The notes under the pieces are model-generated. The model had not been told where the DNA came from, made no database searches, and saw only the letters and a list, made by a program, of their open reading frames with translations. Positions 35,242 through 42,843 of a DNA stretch of 64,000 nt are shown here, one piece after another. Both the position numbers and the translations under genes were made by a program. How positions within the stretch are numbered: the first letter of the stretch is position 1; every line of letters begins with the position of its first letter. Source of the stretch: CAYJAD01 sp964370835 (GTDB lineage Bacteria > Desulfobacterota > Desulfovibrionia > Desulfovibrionales > Desulfovibrionaceae); NCBI GenBank assembly GCA_964370835.1, contig CAYJLO010000003.1, positions 1 to 64,000 of the forward strand. Reading direction: 5' to 3'.

Positions 35242-35735
35242 TGTCGATACGTGTCCTTGGTATTGACCCCGGCTCACGCGTGACCGGATGGGGCATTGTG
35301 GAAGAAAAATCTGGCGTATTGCAGCTTGTGGATTGTGGTGCCATTCGCACCCAAAGCAAGGGCAATACGCCTTTTTCACAGCGACTCGCCACCATATATA
35401 AAGAATTACACGCGGTCATTGCTCATCATAAGCCGCAAGAATCGGCCATAGAGCAGGTGTTCACGGCTAAAAATCCCCTGACAGCTTTGAAGCTTGGGCA
35501 AGCGCGCGGCGTGGCTGTGGCGGCTTGTGCGGCCCATGACTTGGCGGTGTATGATTATGAACCCACAGTGGTGAAAAAATCCTTAGTGGGCGTGGGACGT
35601 GCAGAAAAAGAGCAAGTGGCTTATATGGTGCGCGTATTGCTTAATACCAAGGAAGAATGGTTACTGGACACCAGCGACGCCCTTGGTGTGGCTCTATGTC
35701 ATATGAATATGCGTAAGTTTTTGCAAAAGCTATAG
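35241..35735 (+). CDS. ruvC: Holliday junction resolvase RuvC
   Basis: Endonuclease cutting four-way junctions. Catalytic acidic residues: Asp9 in GIDPGSRVTGWG, Glu71 in SAIEQVF, and the paired Asp of DTSDALGVALCHM near the C-terminus. 164 residues, normal. Translationally coupled to yebC. The usual partners ruvA and ruvB do not follow; the family I palindromic element starts 8 bp after the stop. Confidence 0.95.
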   Translation: MSIRVLGIDPGSRVTGWGIVEEKSGVLQLVDCGAIRTQSKGNTPFSQRLATIYKELHAVIAHHKPQESAIEQVFTAKNPLTALKLGQARGVAVAACAAHDLAVYDYEPTVVKKSLVGVGRAEKEQVAYMVRVLLNTKEEWLLDTSDALGVALCHMNMRKFLQKL

Positions 35736-35742
35736 GGCATTT

Positions 35743-35871
35743 TCTCAAATACGCCTTTTCGGTTTTATCTGCGTCAGATTTCGCAAGCTTTTTCGGTCAT
35801 GTATGTCTGTATACACTCCCTCAAAGCTTGCTTATCTTCCTTGCTAAAACACGAAAATTCGTAATTTGAGA
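35743..35871 (+). repeat. dispersed palindromic element family I, copy 2
   Basis: 129 bp just after ruvC. Outer arms 35743-35766 and 35846-35871 are an imperfect inverted repeat; inner stem GCAAGCTTT (35783-35791) with AAAGCTTGC (35823-35831); apical GTAT...ATAC. Shares with the gyrB copy the blocks cgtcaga, tatacact and tcttccttgc at the same offsets, while all stem sequences differ and remain paired. Confidence 0.7.
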
Positions 35872-36018
35872 TACTTCTAATTAAAAGCTTTGACAGTAAG
35901 TAAAAAGATGTTTTTCTTGTTATCAGCAGGCTTTTATTTCTATACATCCCCATCATAATGATATGTATTTTACAGAATAGAGTTTTGTAGTGCGTAGGCC
36001 GTTGTGTGAGCACGAGCA

Positions 36019-36186
36019 AGTCTGTGCAGTGTCACGCGGCGAGACCTTGGCTCGCGCGTTCTGCAGTAGCCCCTTTTGGAGTGAAACGAAAAAGGGCTAC
36101 GAAAGAAAAGGCCACTGCCAGACTGTCATGGGGGGAGGCGGGTTGGTAAGGGTGGCCAGGGGGGCCAGTAGCCACCCTTAAACCCT
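36019..36186 (+). repeat. branched structured element family II, copy 1
   Basis: Closing stem 36019-36031 with 36113-36124. Inside, GCGAG-acctt-gGCTCGC and a 12-bp stem GTAGCCCCTTTT (36066-36077) with AAAAAGGGCTAC (36089-36100). A G-rich tail follows with its own 9-bp hairpin, AAGGGTGGC (36148-36156) with GCCACCCTT (36171-36179). Two more copies lie near 62 kb. Candidate RNA structure or small mobile palindrome. Confidence 0.7.
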
Positions 36187-36260
36187 TACAGATTGGGTCT
36201 AACAAAAAATTTTTATGCTATCGGAATTTGTTTCGAAAGATAAATATAATATTAAATCGG

Positions 36261-37172
36261 TTACGCGTTTTTCTTGCCATCCGCATCCGCAACAACAACA
36301 TCCACAATGGCATCTTCATTGACGATGTCGTCCTTTTCGACGGATATATCCTGCACAGGCGCACCTTCAATATTTTCCACTTCGGGCAGGGCATGCATCG
36401 CCGTCACGTCCATGGTGGTTCCTGCGCCAAGGGCCGTTTCGTGCGCCACCTGACCCACGTCATAGGCAGGGGGCAATTGCACCGTGCCTTTATCCACTAA
36501 GATTTGCCCTGTGCGCTCAAAAATTTCGCGTCTAAAGGCGTATTCTTGCTCCATGCGGCGTGTGCGATAGCCAAAATAGGCTTTGCCCACATAAATGATA
36601 CAAACGGAACCAAGGCCGCCGCCGATGATCCAAGGCCAATAGGGGGCAAGGGCTTCTCCCATGCGCATGACGGCGGTGATGGCTCCGTCCACATAAAAGA
36701 GCGCCACACCCAGTAATATGACGCCCAAAAAGAGCACGATGGTGGGTGCGCCTTGCATGATGGTATAGACCTTTTGCAAACGCTGGGGCAAGCTTTCGCG
36801 CCAAGCGGCTTCTTCTTCCGGTGTTCTTTTGTGCATGGAGCGAAAAAGCCCCACGCCGGCCATGTGCACAATGAGTAAGAGCGCCGCCGGTGCCACCACG
36901 GCAGCAATGGCATAGCTTAACCAAGGGAATTGAAATTGCGGAGGTCCGCCATTGGCGCCTGGGGTGGCATGAATGATGCCATAGAAAAAGGCCACACCGC
37001 CCACGATGAGCTCCAAAAAGAAAATGGCCACGGATAAATAGAAAAGCAATTCTTTATGCTGTTTATCTTGTAAAATATCGGCCATGTGGGCCTTATGGGT
37101 GGTTTTTTTTTCGGTATTTTCTTGAGAAGATTGATCTTGACTGGTGTGCGAAGTAGAAGTTTTTTGTTCCAT
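36261..37172 (-). CDS. four-helix membrane protein of unknown function
   Basis: 303 residues. A polar, Ser/Thr/Gln/Lys-rich N-terminus (1-35) precedes four membrane helices (about 43-66, 80-107, 142-165, 176-197) and a cytoplasmic-type acidic C-terminal tail (about 215-303) ending DADGKKNA. The segment between helices 2 and 3 (HKRTPEEEAAWRESLPQRLQ) is charged. No catalytic motif seen. Flanked by structured repeats on its 3' side. Not recognised. Confidence 0.75.
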   Translation of the reverse strand: MEQKTSTSHTSQDQSSQENTEKKTTHKAHMADILQDKQHKELLFYLSVAIFFLELIVGGVAFFYGIIHATPGANGGPPQFQFPWLSYAIAAVVAPAALLLIVHMAGVGLFRSMHKRTPEEEAAWRESLPQRLQKVYTIMQGAPTIVLFLGVILLGVALFYVDGAITAVMRMGEALAPYWPWIIGGGLGSVCIIYVGKAYFGYRTRRMEQEYAFRREIFERTGQILVDKGTVQLPPAYDVGQVAHETALGAGTTMDVTAMHALPEVENIEGAPVQDISVEKDDIVNEDAIVDVVVADADGKKNA

Positions 37173-37342
37173 ATATTCCTGCTTTTACGGCTCATAATGC
37201 GTAGTATACTTGTTTTTGTCTAACTCTTTACAATAATCATTTGTAATGGCCTAGGCAAGATAAGAAAAGCAAAATTTTCGTGCTAAAAAGAGTACTGGAT
37301 AAATGGTAAAGAAAACAGTATGGTGCACAGCGAAACTTTTTT

Positions 37343-37370
37343 TTGACTTTTTGCCCAGAGACACTATGTA
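37343..37370 (+). promoter_or_regulatory. sigma-70-like promoter for the epimerase gene
   Basis: TTGACT (37343-37348), 16-base spacer, TATGTA (37365-37370), 41 bp before ATG 37412. It falls in what would be coding sequence if the upstream in-frame start were used, which supports the ATG 37412 start. Confidence 0.55.
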
Positions 37371-37411
37371 TGGGCAATGGGCAGTTGTTTTATATTTGTG
37401 AAGGAGTCCTT

Positions 37412-38419
37412 ATGCATGTTTTAGTTACGGGTGTGGCCGGTTTTATCGGGCATCAACTTGCTTTGCGTCTTTTGTCCTTGGGGCATAGCGTGGTGGGCAT
37501 TGATAATCTTAATGATTACTATGATGTAAATCTAAAAAAAGCACGTCTGGCAGAACTTGAGCCTGTGGCAAATTTCCGTTTTGAATTTGGAGACCTTGCC
37601 GACACAACCTTCATGGACACGCTCTTTGCCAAAGAAAAATTTACCCATGTGGCGCATTTGGCGGCCCAAGCCGGCGTGCGCTATAGCATAGAAAACCCCC
37701 GTTCCTATATACAGTCCAATTTGGTGGGCTTTGGAAATATTTTGGAAGGGTGCCGCCATAATAAGGTGGAGCACTTGGTTTTTGCCTCTTCAAGCTCGGT
37801 GTATGGCTTAAATGGCAAACGCCCCTATGCTGAGGAACATCCGGTAAATCACCCCGTAAGCCTGTACGCCGCTTCCAAAAAGAGCAATGAGCTCATGGCG
37901 CATTCGTACAGTCATTTGTATAACTTACCTTGCACTGGTTTGCGCTTTTTCACCGTGTATGGCCCTTGGAACAGACCGGACATGGCTTTGCATCTTTTTG
38001 CCACGGCCATTGTGAACGGTAAGCCCATCAATGTTTTTAACAATGGCCAAATGCAAAGGGATTTCACCTATATAGATGACATTGTGGAAGGCATTGTGCG
38101 CACATTGCAAATTCCTGCCGCCCCCGATGCCGCATGGGATGCGCAAAATCCCGCGCCGGACACCAGCCCCGCGCCGTATCGCATCTACAATATTGGTAAT
38201 AACAATACGGTGGCCTTGGGCGATTTCATTGCCATTTTGGAAAAAAGCCTTGGCATGACAGCCATTAAAAATTACATGCCCATGCAGGATGGAGATGTGG
38301 TCTCCACCCATGCCAGCGTGGACAAACTTTCTGCCCTCACGGGCTTTTCCCCTTGTACGCCGCTGGAAGAAGGCATTGCGCGCTTCGTGGCTTGGTACAA
38401 GGACTATTACAAAATTTAA
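37412..38419 (+). CDS. NAD-dependent UDP-glucuronate 4-epimerase-like protein
   Basis: Short-chain dehydrogenase/reductase fold. Gly-rich NAD site VTGVAGFIG at residues 4-12, the GIDNLNDYYDV block, SSSSVYG, and the catalytic Tyr-x3-Lys in SLYAASKKSNE. The LAAQAGVRYSIENP and TVYGPWNRPDMALHLF stretches are typical of UDP-glucuronate/galacturonate epimerases (CapI/LspL). 335 residues from ATG 37412, preceded by AAGGAG. Product UDP-galacturonate would feed surface polysaccharide, in line with the sugar transferase at 27163. Own promoter upstream. Confidence 0.88.
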   Translation: MHVLVTGVAGFIGHQLALRLLSLGHSVVGIDNLNDYYDVNLKKARLAELEPVANFRFEFGDLADTTFMDTLFAKEKFTHVAHLAAQAGVRYSIENPRSYIQSNLVGFGNILEGCRHNKVEHLVFASSSSVYGLNGKRPYAEEHPVNHPVSLYAASKKSNELMAHSYSHLYNLPCTGLRFFTVYGPWNRPDMALHLFATAIVNGKPINVFNNGQMQRDFTYIDDIVEGIVRTLQIPAAPDAAWDAQNPAPDTSPAPYRIYNIGNNNTVALGDFIAILEKSLGMTAIKNYMPMQDGDVVSTHASVDKLSALTGFSPCTPLEEGIARFVAWYKDYYKI

Positions 38420-38456
38420 TCAAATAAGGGGCCGCTAGGCTCCTTCGAGTAAGACT

Positions 38457-40586
38457 ATGACAGTAAAAGCCGAAATTCTTGCCCCTGCTGGTGACAGCCA
38501 ATGTTTTCTTGCGGCCCTTGCCGCCGGAGCTGATGCCATTTATGTGGGCCTTAAGCACTTTTCTGCGCGTATGCAGGCCGAAAATTTTGGCGCCGGTGAA
38601 CTTTCGCGTTTGGTGGATTTAGCCCATGATCAAGGCAGCCGCGTGTATGTGGCCATGAACACTTTGCTCAAACCCGAAGACATGGACAGCGCCTATAACT
38701 TGGTGTCACGCTTGGATAAGCAAGTGGGCGCCGATGCCATCATCGTGCAAGACACAGGCTTTGTGAATATTGCGCGTCAGGCCGGTTTTTCCGGTGAGGT
38801 ACACTTATCTACCTTGGCCAATATTACCCATCCATCTGGCCTCATTGCGGCGCAAAAGCTGGGTGCCAGCCGTGTTATTTTACCGCGTGAGCTCAGCATT
38901 GATGAAATCCGCGTCATGGGTGAAGCCTGCCCCGAGGGTCTTGAGCTGGAAACCTTTGTGCACGGTGCGCTTTGCTATTGCGTATCCGGCCGCTGTTATT
39001 GGTCGTCCTACATGGGTGGCAAAAGTGGCCTGCGCGGACGCTGTGTGCAGCCATGTCGCCGTATTTATAAGCAGGGCGGACAGAATTTAGCCAAGCAATT
39101 TAGCAAATTGGAAGAAGAAGCCAGCCGCAGTAAGGTGAAGGAAAACAGAGGTAAGCCTCTGGCTCAAGGGCGTTCTGTGCAGCGTGGCATGGCCGCTCAA
39201 GGGCGCGGTCAGCGTCCCAATCGCGTTGGTAAAGAGCATAGCGGACGTTATTTCTCTTGCTTGGATTTATCTGTGGACGTGTTGGCAAAAACTTTGCTAG
39301 ACGTGCCAAATTTGCGTTCTTGGAAAATCGAAGGCCGCAAAAAAGGCCCCCATTATGTGTATCATGTGGTGTCGGCCTATAAGCTTTTACGCGATAACCC
39401 AGGGGATTCCAAGGCCAAGAAAATGGCCGTGGATTATTTGGAATTGGCTTTGGGCAGACCTTCCACCAAGGCGCGCTTCTTGCCACAGAAAAATAATATT
39501 CCCACCGATCCCAATTCTTCCACATCTTCCGGTTTGCTCATCGGTAAGGTGTCCATCGAAGAAGACGGACAAGCCATTGTAAAGCCCTATCGCGAGCTTT
39601 TGCCGCAGGATTATTTGCGCATTGGCGTGGAAGATCAAAGCTTCCACAGCACCCTATCGGTGACGCGTCGCGTGCCCAAGGCCGGTAGTCTTTCCATACG
39701 CGTGCCCAAGCATAAAACACCCAAGGCCGGCACATCGGTGTTCCTCATCGACCGCCGCGAACCTGAGTTGGTGCAAATTTTACAGGCTTGGCAGAAAAAG
39801 TTGGATAAGCATAAGGGTAGACCCAGCGCCGCCGTGCGTTCGCGTCCTGCCTTTGAGCCGGCTTTGCGCGTGAAAAGACGCCCAGATTTAACCTTGCGTT
39901 CTGCCTTGCCCCAAGGGCGTGAAACACGCGGAGCCAAGGGCGGACATATGGCATTGTGGCTTTCGCCCAAGGCCGCGGAATTGTCGCGCACCATTGTGCC
40001 GCGCGTGTGCTGGTGGTTGCCACCGGTCATTTGGCCCGAAGAAGAAAAGGGCATGAAGCGTCTCATTGATCAAATGTGTCGCAATGGAGCCACGCAATTT
40101 GTGTGTAATGCGCCGTGGCAAATAGAGCTCTTTGACCGCAGAGAAGGGCTAGACCTCATGGCTGGCCCTTTCTGTAACGTGGCCAACGTGGCGCATATCA
40201 GTGTTTTAAAAGAAATGGGCTTTTCCTTGGCCTTTGCCAGCCCCGAATTACCGGGAGAAGACCTGCTGGCCTTGCCGGAAGTGAGCCCCTTACCGCTGGG
40301 CTTTGTGCTGGAAGGCTTCTGGCCCGTGGGCATAGCTCGTTTTGGCCTCTTGGGTGTGAAAGCCGGAGAGCCCTTCATGAGCCCCAAGGGTGAAATTTTC
40401 TGGGCGCGCAATTATGGCTCCAATGTGTGGTTATACCCCGCATGGCCTTTGAACTTTGGAGAAAAACGTTCCGCATTGGAAAATGCCGGCTACAATATGT
40501 TTGTGCGCATTGTGGAACATACGCCGCATAATTTACCTGTACTACGTCGTGACGGTTTATTTAACTGGGACGGAGAACTTTTATAG
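38457..40586 (+). CDS. peptidase U32 family protein (TrhP/RlhA-like)
   Basis: 709 residues. The N-terminal U32 domain begins ILAPAGDSQCFLAALAAGADAIYVGLKHFSAR, with ELETFVHGALCYCVSGRCYWS and GLRGRCVQPCR supplying the conserved cysteines that in relatives bind a 4Fe-4S cluster. A Lys/Arg/Gln-rich insert (about residues 220-260) is not typical. The long C-terminal part carries a small beta-rich domain and a further TIM-like segment. Relatives act in tRNA or rRNA hydroxylation (TrhP, RlhA) or in ubiquinone synthesis; since those reactions use prephenate or other sources of oxygen without O2, an RNA-hydroxylating role is plausible but not shown. Confidence 0.85.
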   Translation: MTVKAEILAPAGDSQCFLAALAAGADAIYVGLKHFSARMQAENFGAGELSRLVDLAHDQGSRVYVAMNTLLKPEDMDSAYNLVSRLDKQVGADAIIVQDTGFVNIARQAGFSGEVHLSTLANITHPSGLIAAQKLGASRVILPRELSIDEIRVMGEACPEGLELETFVHGALCYCVSGRCYWSSYMGGKSGLRGRCVQPCRRIYKQGGQNLAKQFSKLEEEASRSKVKENRGKPLAQGRSVQRGMAAQGRGQRPNRVGKEHSGRYFSCLDLSVDVLAKTLLDVPNLRSWKIEGRKKGPHYVYHVVSAYKLLRDNPGDSKAKKMAVDYLELALGRPSTKARFLPQKNNIPTDPNSSTSSGLLIGKVSIEEDGQAIVKPYRELLPQDYLRIGVEDQSFHSTLSVTRRVPKAGSLSIRVPKHKTPKAGTSVFLIDRREPELVQILQAWQKKLDKHKGRPSAAVRSRPAFEPALRVKRRPDLTLRSALPQGRETRGAKGGHMALWLSPKAAELSRTIVPRVCWWLPPVIWPEEEKGMKRLIDQMCRNGATQFVCNAPWQIELFDRREGLDLMAGPFCNVANVAHISVLKEMGFSLAFASPELPGEDLLALPEVSPLPLGFVLEGFWPVGIARFGLLGVKAGEPFMSPKGEIFWARNYGSNVWLYPAWPLNFGEKRSALENAGYNMFVRIVEHTPHNLPVLRRDGLFNWDGELL

Positions 40587-40594
40587 GAGTCGCT

Positions 40595-41053
40595 ATGAGC
40601 TGTTTGGGAAATGTACTTTGGTTCATTTTAGGTGGTGTTATCACGGGGCTTTTATGGTGGTTTTTTGGCGCGCTTGCCTTCATTTCCATCATAGGTATTC
40701 CCTTTGGTAGAGCTTGCTTTGTCATTGGTTCCTTTGCCTTCTTGCCCTTTGGTAAGGTGGCCATTTCTCGCGATACCCTTACCGGCAAAGAAGACATAGG
40801 CACCGGTGCCATGGGTTTTGTGGGCAATGTCATATGGTTTATCTTTGCAGGTTTTTGGATTGCATTGGTGCACTTGGCCTCGGCTTTGGCTTGTGCCATC
40901 ACCATCATAGGCATCCCTTTTGCCTGGCAACACGTGAAACTGGCCGCGCTTACCCTATGCCCCATAGGGAAGACCATTGTGCCTGCCGCCGTGGGCGCCG
41001 CCGCAGAACAATCGGCCGCCGAAGCCTTTGTGGAAAAATTGCGTAAAAAATAG
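40595..41053 (+). CDS. YccF domain membrane protein
   Basis: 152 residues with two repeats of a ~50-residue hydrophobic unit (GNVLWFILGG...IIGIPFGRACF and GNVIWFIFAG...IIGIPFAWQHVKL), the tandem YccF (DUF307) arrangement. Inner-membrane protein of unknown function. Follows the U32 gene by 8 bp and ends 2 bases before the assembly gap, so its downstream context is lost. Confidence 0.88.
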   Translation: MSCLGNVLWFILGGVITGLLWWFFGALAFISIIGIPFGRACFVIGSFAFLPFGKVAISRDTLTGKEDIGTGAMGFVGNVIWFIFAGFWIALVHLASALACAITIIGIPFAWQHVKLAALTLCPIGKTIVPAAVGAAAEQSAAEAFVEKLRKK

Positions 41054-41055
41054 TT

Positions 41056-41155
41056 NNNNNNNNNNNNNNNNNNNNNNNNNNNNNNNNNNNNNNNNNNNNN
41101 NNNNNNNNNNNNNNNNNNNNNNNNNNNNNNNNNNNNNNNNNNNNNNNNNNNNNNN
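41056..41155. other. assembly gap (100 N)
   Basis: Exactly 100 undetermined bases, the standard scaffold filler of unknown true length. The order and orientation of sequence on either side depend on scaffolding. Confidence 0.99.
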
Positions 41156-41191
41156 AAAAAGGGAAATTCCGCCGTGGAATTTCCCTTTTTT
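41156..41191. terminator. terminator hairpin after flgE
   Basis: aaaaagggaaattcc-gccgt-ggaatttccctttttt: 15-bp stem with A and T runs, usable in both directions. flgE ends about 23 bp to the right on the minus strand. Confidence 0.85.
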
Positions 41192-41213
41192 ATTGAACTA
41201 TTGGGGTAAAATT

Positions 41214-42686
41214 TTAATTGCGCTTAAGCTCCATGGCTTTTTGCAACATGGCGTCGGCGGTGGTCACCACCTTACTATTACTTTGGAAGCCGCGCTGTGT
41301 AATAATCATGTTCACCATTTCAGCAGACATGTCCACATTGGAGCCTTCGGTGTAGTTGGCGTGCACGGTGGCATAGTTTTCTGTGCCGGCTTTACCAAGT
41401 TCTGCAGGGCCAGAATCTTGGGTGGCGGAGTAAAGGTTACCACCTTCGCGGCGCAGGCCATCTTCACTGACAAAGCGCGCCACGGGGATTTCATACAACA
41501 CAGAATCTTGTCCATTGCTGAAAGAACCCACGATGTCGCCATTGGTGTTGATGGTAATATTGCTTAAATAGCCCTCTAAAAAGCCATCTTGTTCGTTGGT
41601 GTGCATGAGATTGCTTCCATCATACGCTGTGGTGGCATCGGGGGCTAACTCGGCGTTGGCTGTGGCGCCCAAAAGAGCTCTGTCGGTGCCCACGGCGGCT
41701 GCTGTGGCAGGGGCATTTTGCATTTCGCCCTTGAGACCAAGGTTAAAAGAAATGCTTTGTCCATTATAATCCATGACGGCGGAACCATCGGCCATGGCGG
41801 CCGGCGTCCAATTATTCAAATCGGTGGTGTCGCCATTGGGAGTGAAGTAGGTGACGCCTATCATTTGACCTGCGGCGTCAAAGGTCATGGTGCCTGCTAG
41901 CAGGGCTTGTCCTTCGGGATTATCCACACTGGCATTGGCCGCCACAATGAATTCCATGACGCTATCTGGGTCAGAGCTGGGAGCACCGTCCACATAGAGA
42001 GTTAATTCTTGGGAATTGCCTTCTGCATCGTAAATGCGGATGGGTTGGCTGTAGCTGTATTGGGACTCGCCAAGGGGAGGTGTGGCTGTGCCATCATAGC
42101 TTTGAGCCAGTGTGAAATAGGGATCGGTGGCACTGGGGGAGTTGTCGCTGATTTTTCCAAGGTTAAAGCCCATGGTCACTGCAGAAGTGGCTTTGGGGGG
42201 CATGGTTTCAAAAATATCCACTTGAATGGGCTGTAATGCACCCTTATTGCCATCAAAATCCACAGGATAGCCATTGAGAATGGAATCATCAGGCAGGGCA
42301 AGGTAACCATCTTCATTGAAGTTAAAGTTACCAGCGCGCGTGTACATGGTTTCGCCATCCATGGTGCTCACTTCAAAAAAGCCTTTACCATTGAGGGCCA
42401 TGTCGGTGACGGAATTGCTCAACTCCATGGTGCCTTGAGTAAAAATTGTACGCACATCGTCCACGCGTACACCCATACCCACTTGACCCAAGGCCACATA
42501 CGAATCTTCCTGTGCACCCCAAGAGTTGCCGGTGGCACCTTGGGCTTCGTATATAAGATCCGAAAATTGTATATTTTGCTGCTTATAGCCGATGGTACTG
42601 ACGTTGGCCATATTGTTGGACACAACATTCATACCTTCAGCAAGGCTTTTCATGCCAGTGGCACCGATGTAGAGCGAACTATTCAT
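41214..42686 (-). CDS. flgE: flagellar hook protein FlgE
   Basis: Structural protein of the flagellar hook. The N-terminal rod-type domain has SLYIGATGMKSLAEGMNVVSNNMANVSTIGYKQ and the C-terminal one has NVDMSAEMVNMIITQRGFQSNSKVVTTADAMLQKAMEL. Between them lies the hook-specific region with LNGKGFFEV and TRAGNFNFNEDGYL. 490 residues, within the FlgE range. The long variable middle (D2-like) is rich in Asp, Ala and Thr. A lone flagellar gene here, with its own terminator; implies motility. Confidence 0.93.
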   Translation of the reverse strand: MNSSLYIGATGMKSLAEGMNVVSNNMANVSTIGYKQQNIQFSDLIYEAQGATGNSWGAQEDSYVALGQVGMGVRVDDVRTIFTQGTMELSNSVTDMALNGKGFFEVSTMDGETMYTRAGNFNFNEDGYLALPDDSILNGYPVDFDGNKGALQPIQVDIFETMPPKATSAVTMGFNLGKISDNSPSATDPYFTLAQSYDGTATPPLGESQYSYSQPIRIYDAEGNSQELTLYVDGAPSSDPDSVMEFIVAANASVDNPEGQALLAGTMTFDAAGQMIGVTYFTPNGDTTDLNNWTPAAMADGSAVMDYNGQSISFNLGLKGEMQNAPATAAAVGTDRALLGATANAELAPDATTAYDGSNLMHTNEQDGFLEGYLSNITINTNGDIVGSFSNGQDSVLYEIPVARFVSEDGLRREGGNLYSATQDSGPAELGKAGTENYATVHANYTEGSNVDMSAEMVNMIITQRGFQSNSKVVTTADAMLQKAMELKRN

Positions 42687-42802
42687 AGGCTATCCCCATA
42701 TGCTTAGACCACGGAAAATTTTTCCCCGAATGGTCTTTTGGCAAGTAGATATACGCCGCATGGAGGTTTCTGCCTTGTGGTTTACCTCAAAAAAAGCGTA
42801 CT

Positions 42803-42827
42803 AAGGGAAAAAGCTTCCCTTTTTTAT
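42803..42827. terminator. hairpin between hypF and flgE
   Basis: AAGGGAA (42803-42809) pairs with TTCCCTT (42815-42821) followed by TTTTT on the plus strand; on the minus strand a T run comes 8 bases after the stem. Probable end of the hypF transcript. Confidence 0.5.
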
Positions 42828-42843
42828 CTTGCTAGCCTTATAG

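Noticed and set aside
35774..36019. Minus-strand open frame after ruvC
   Set aside because: Lies within the family I palindrome and its flank; the palindrome explains the open frame.
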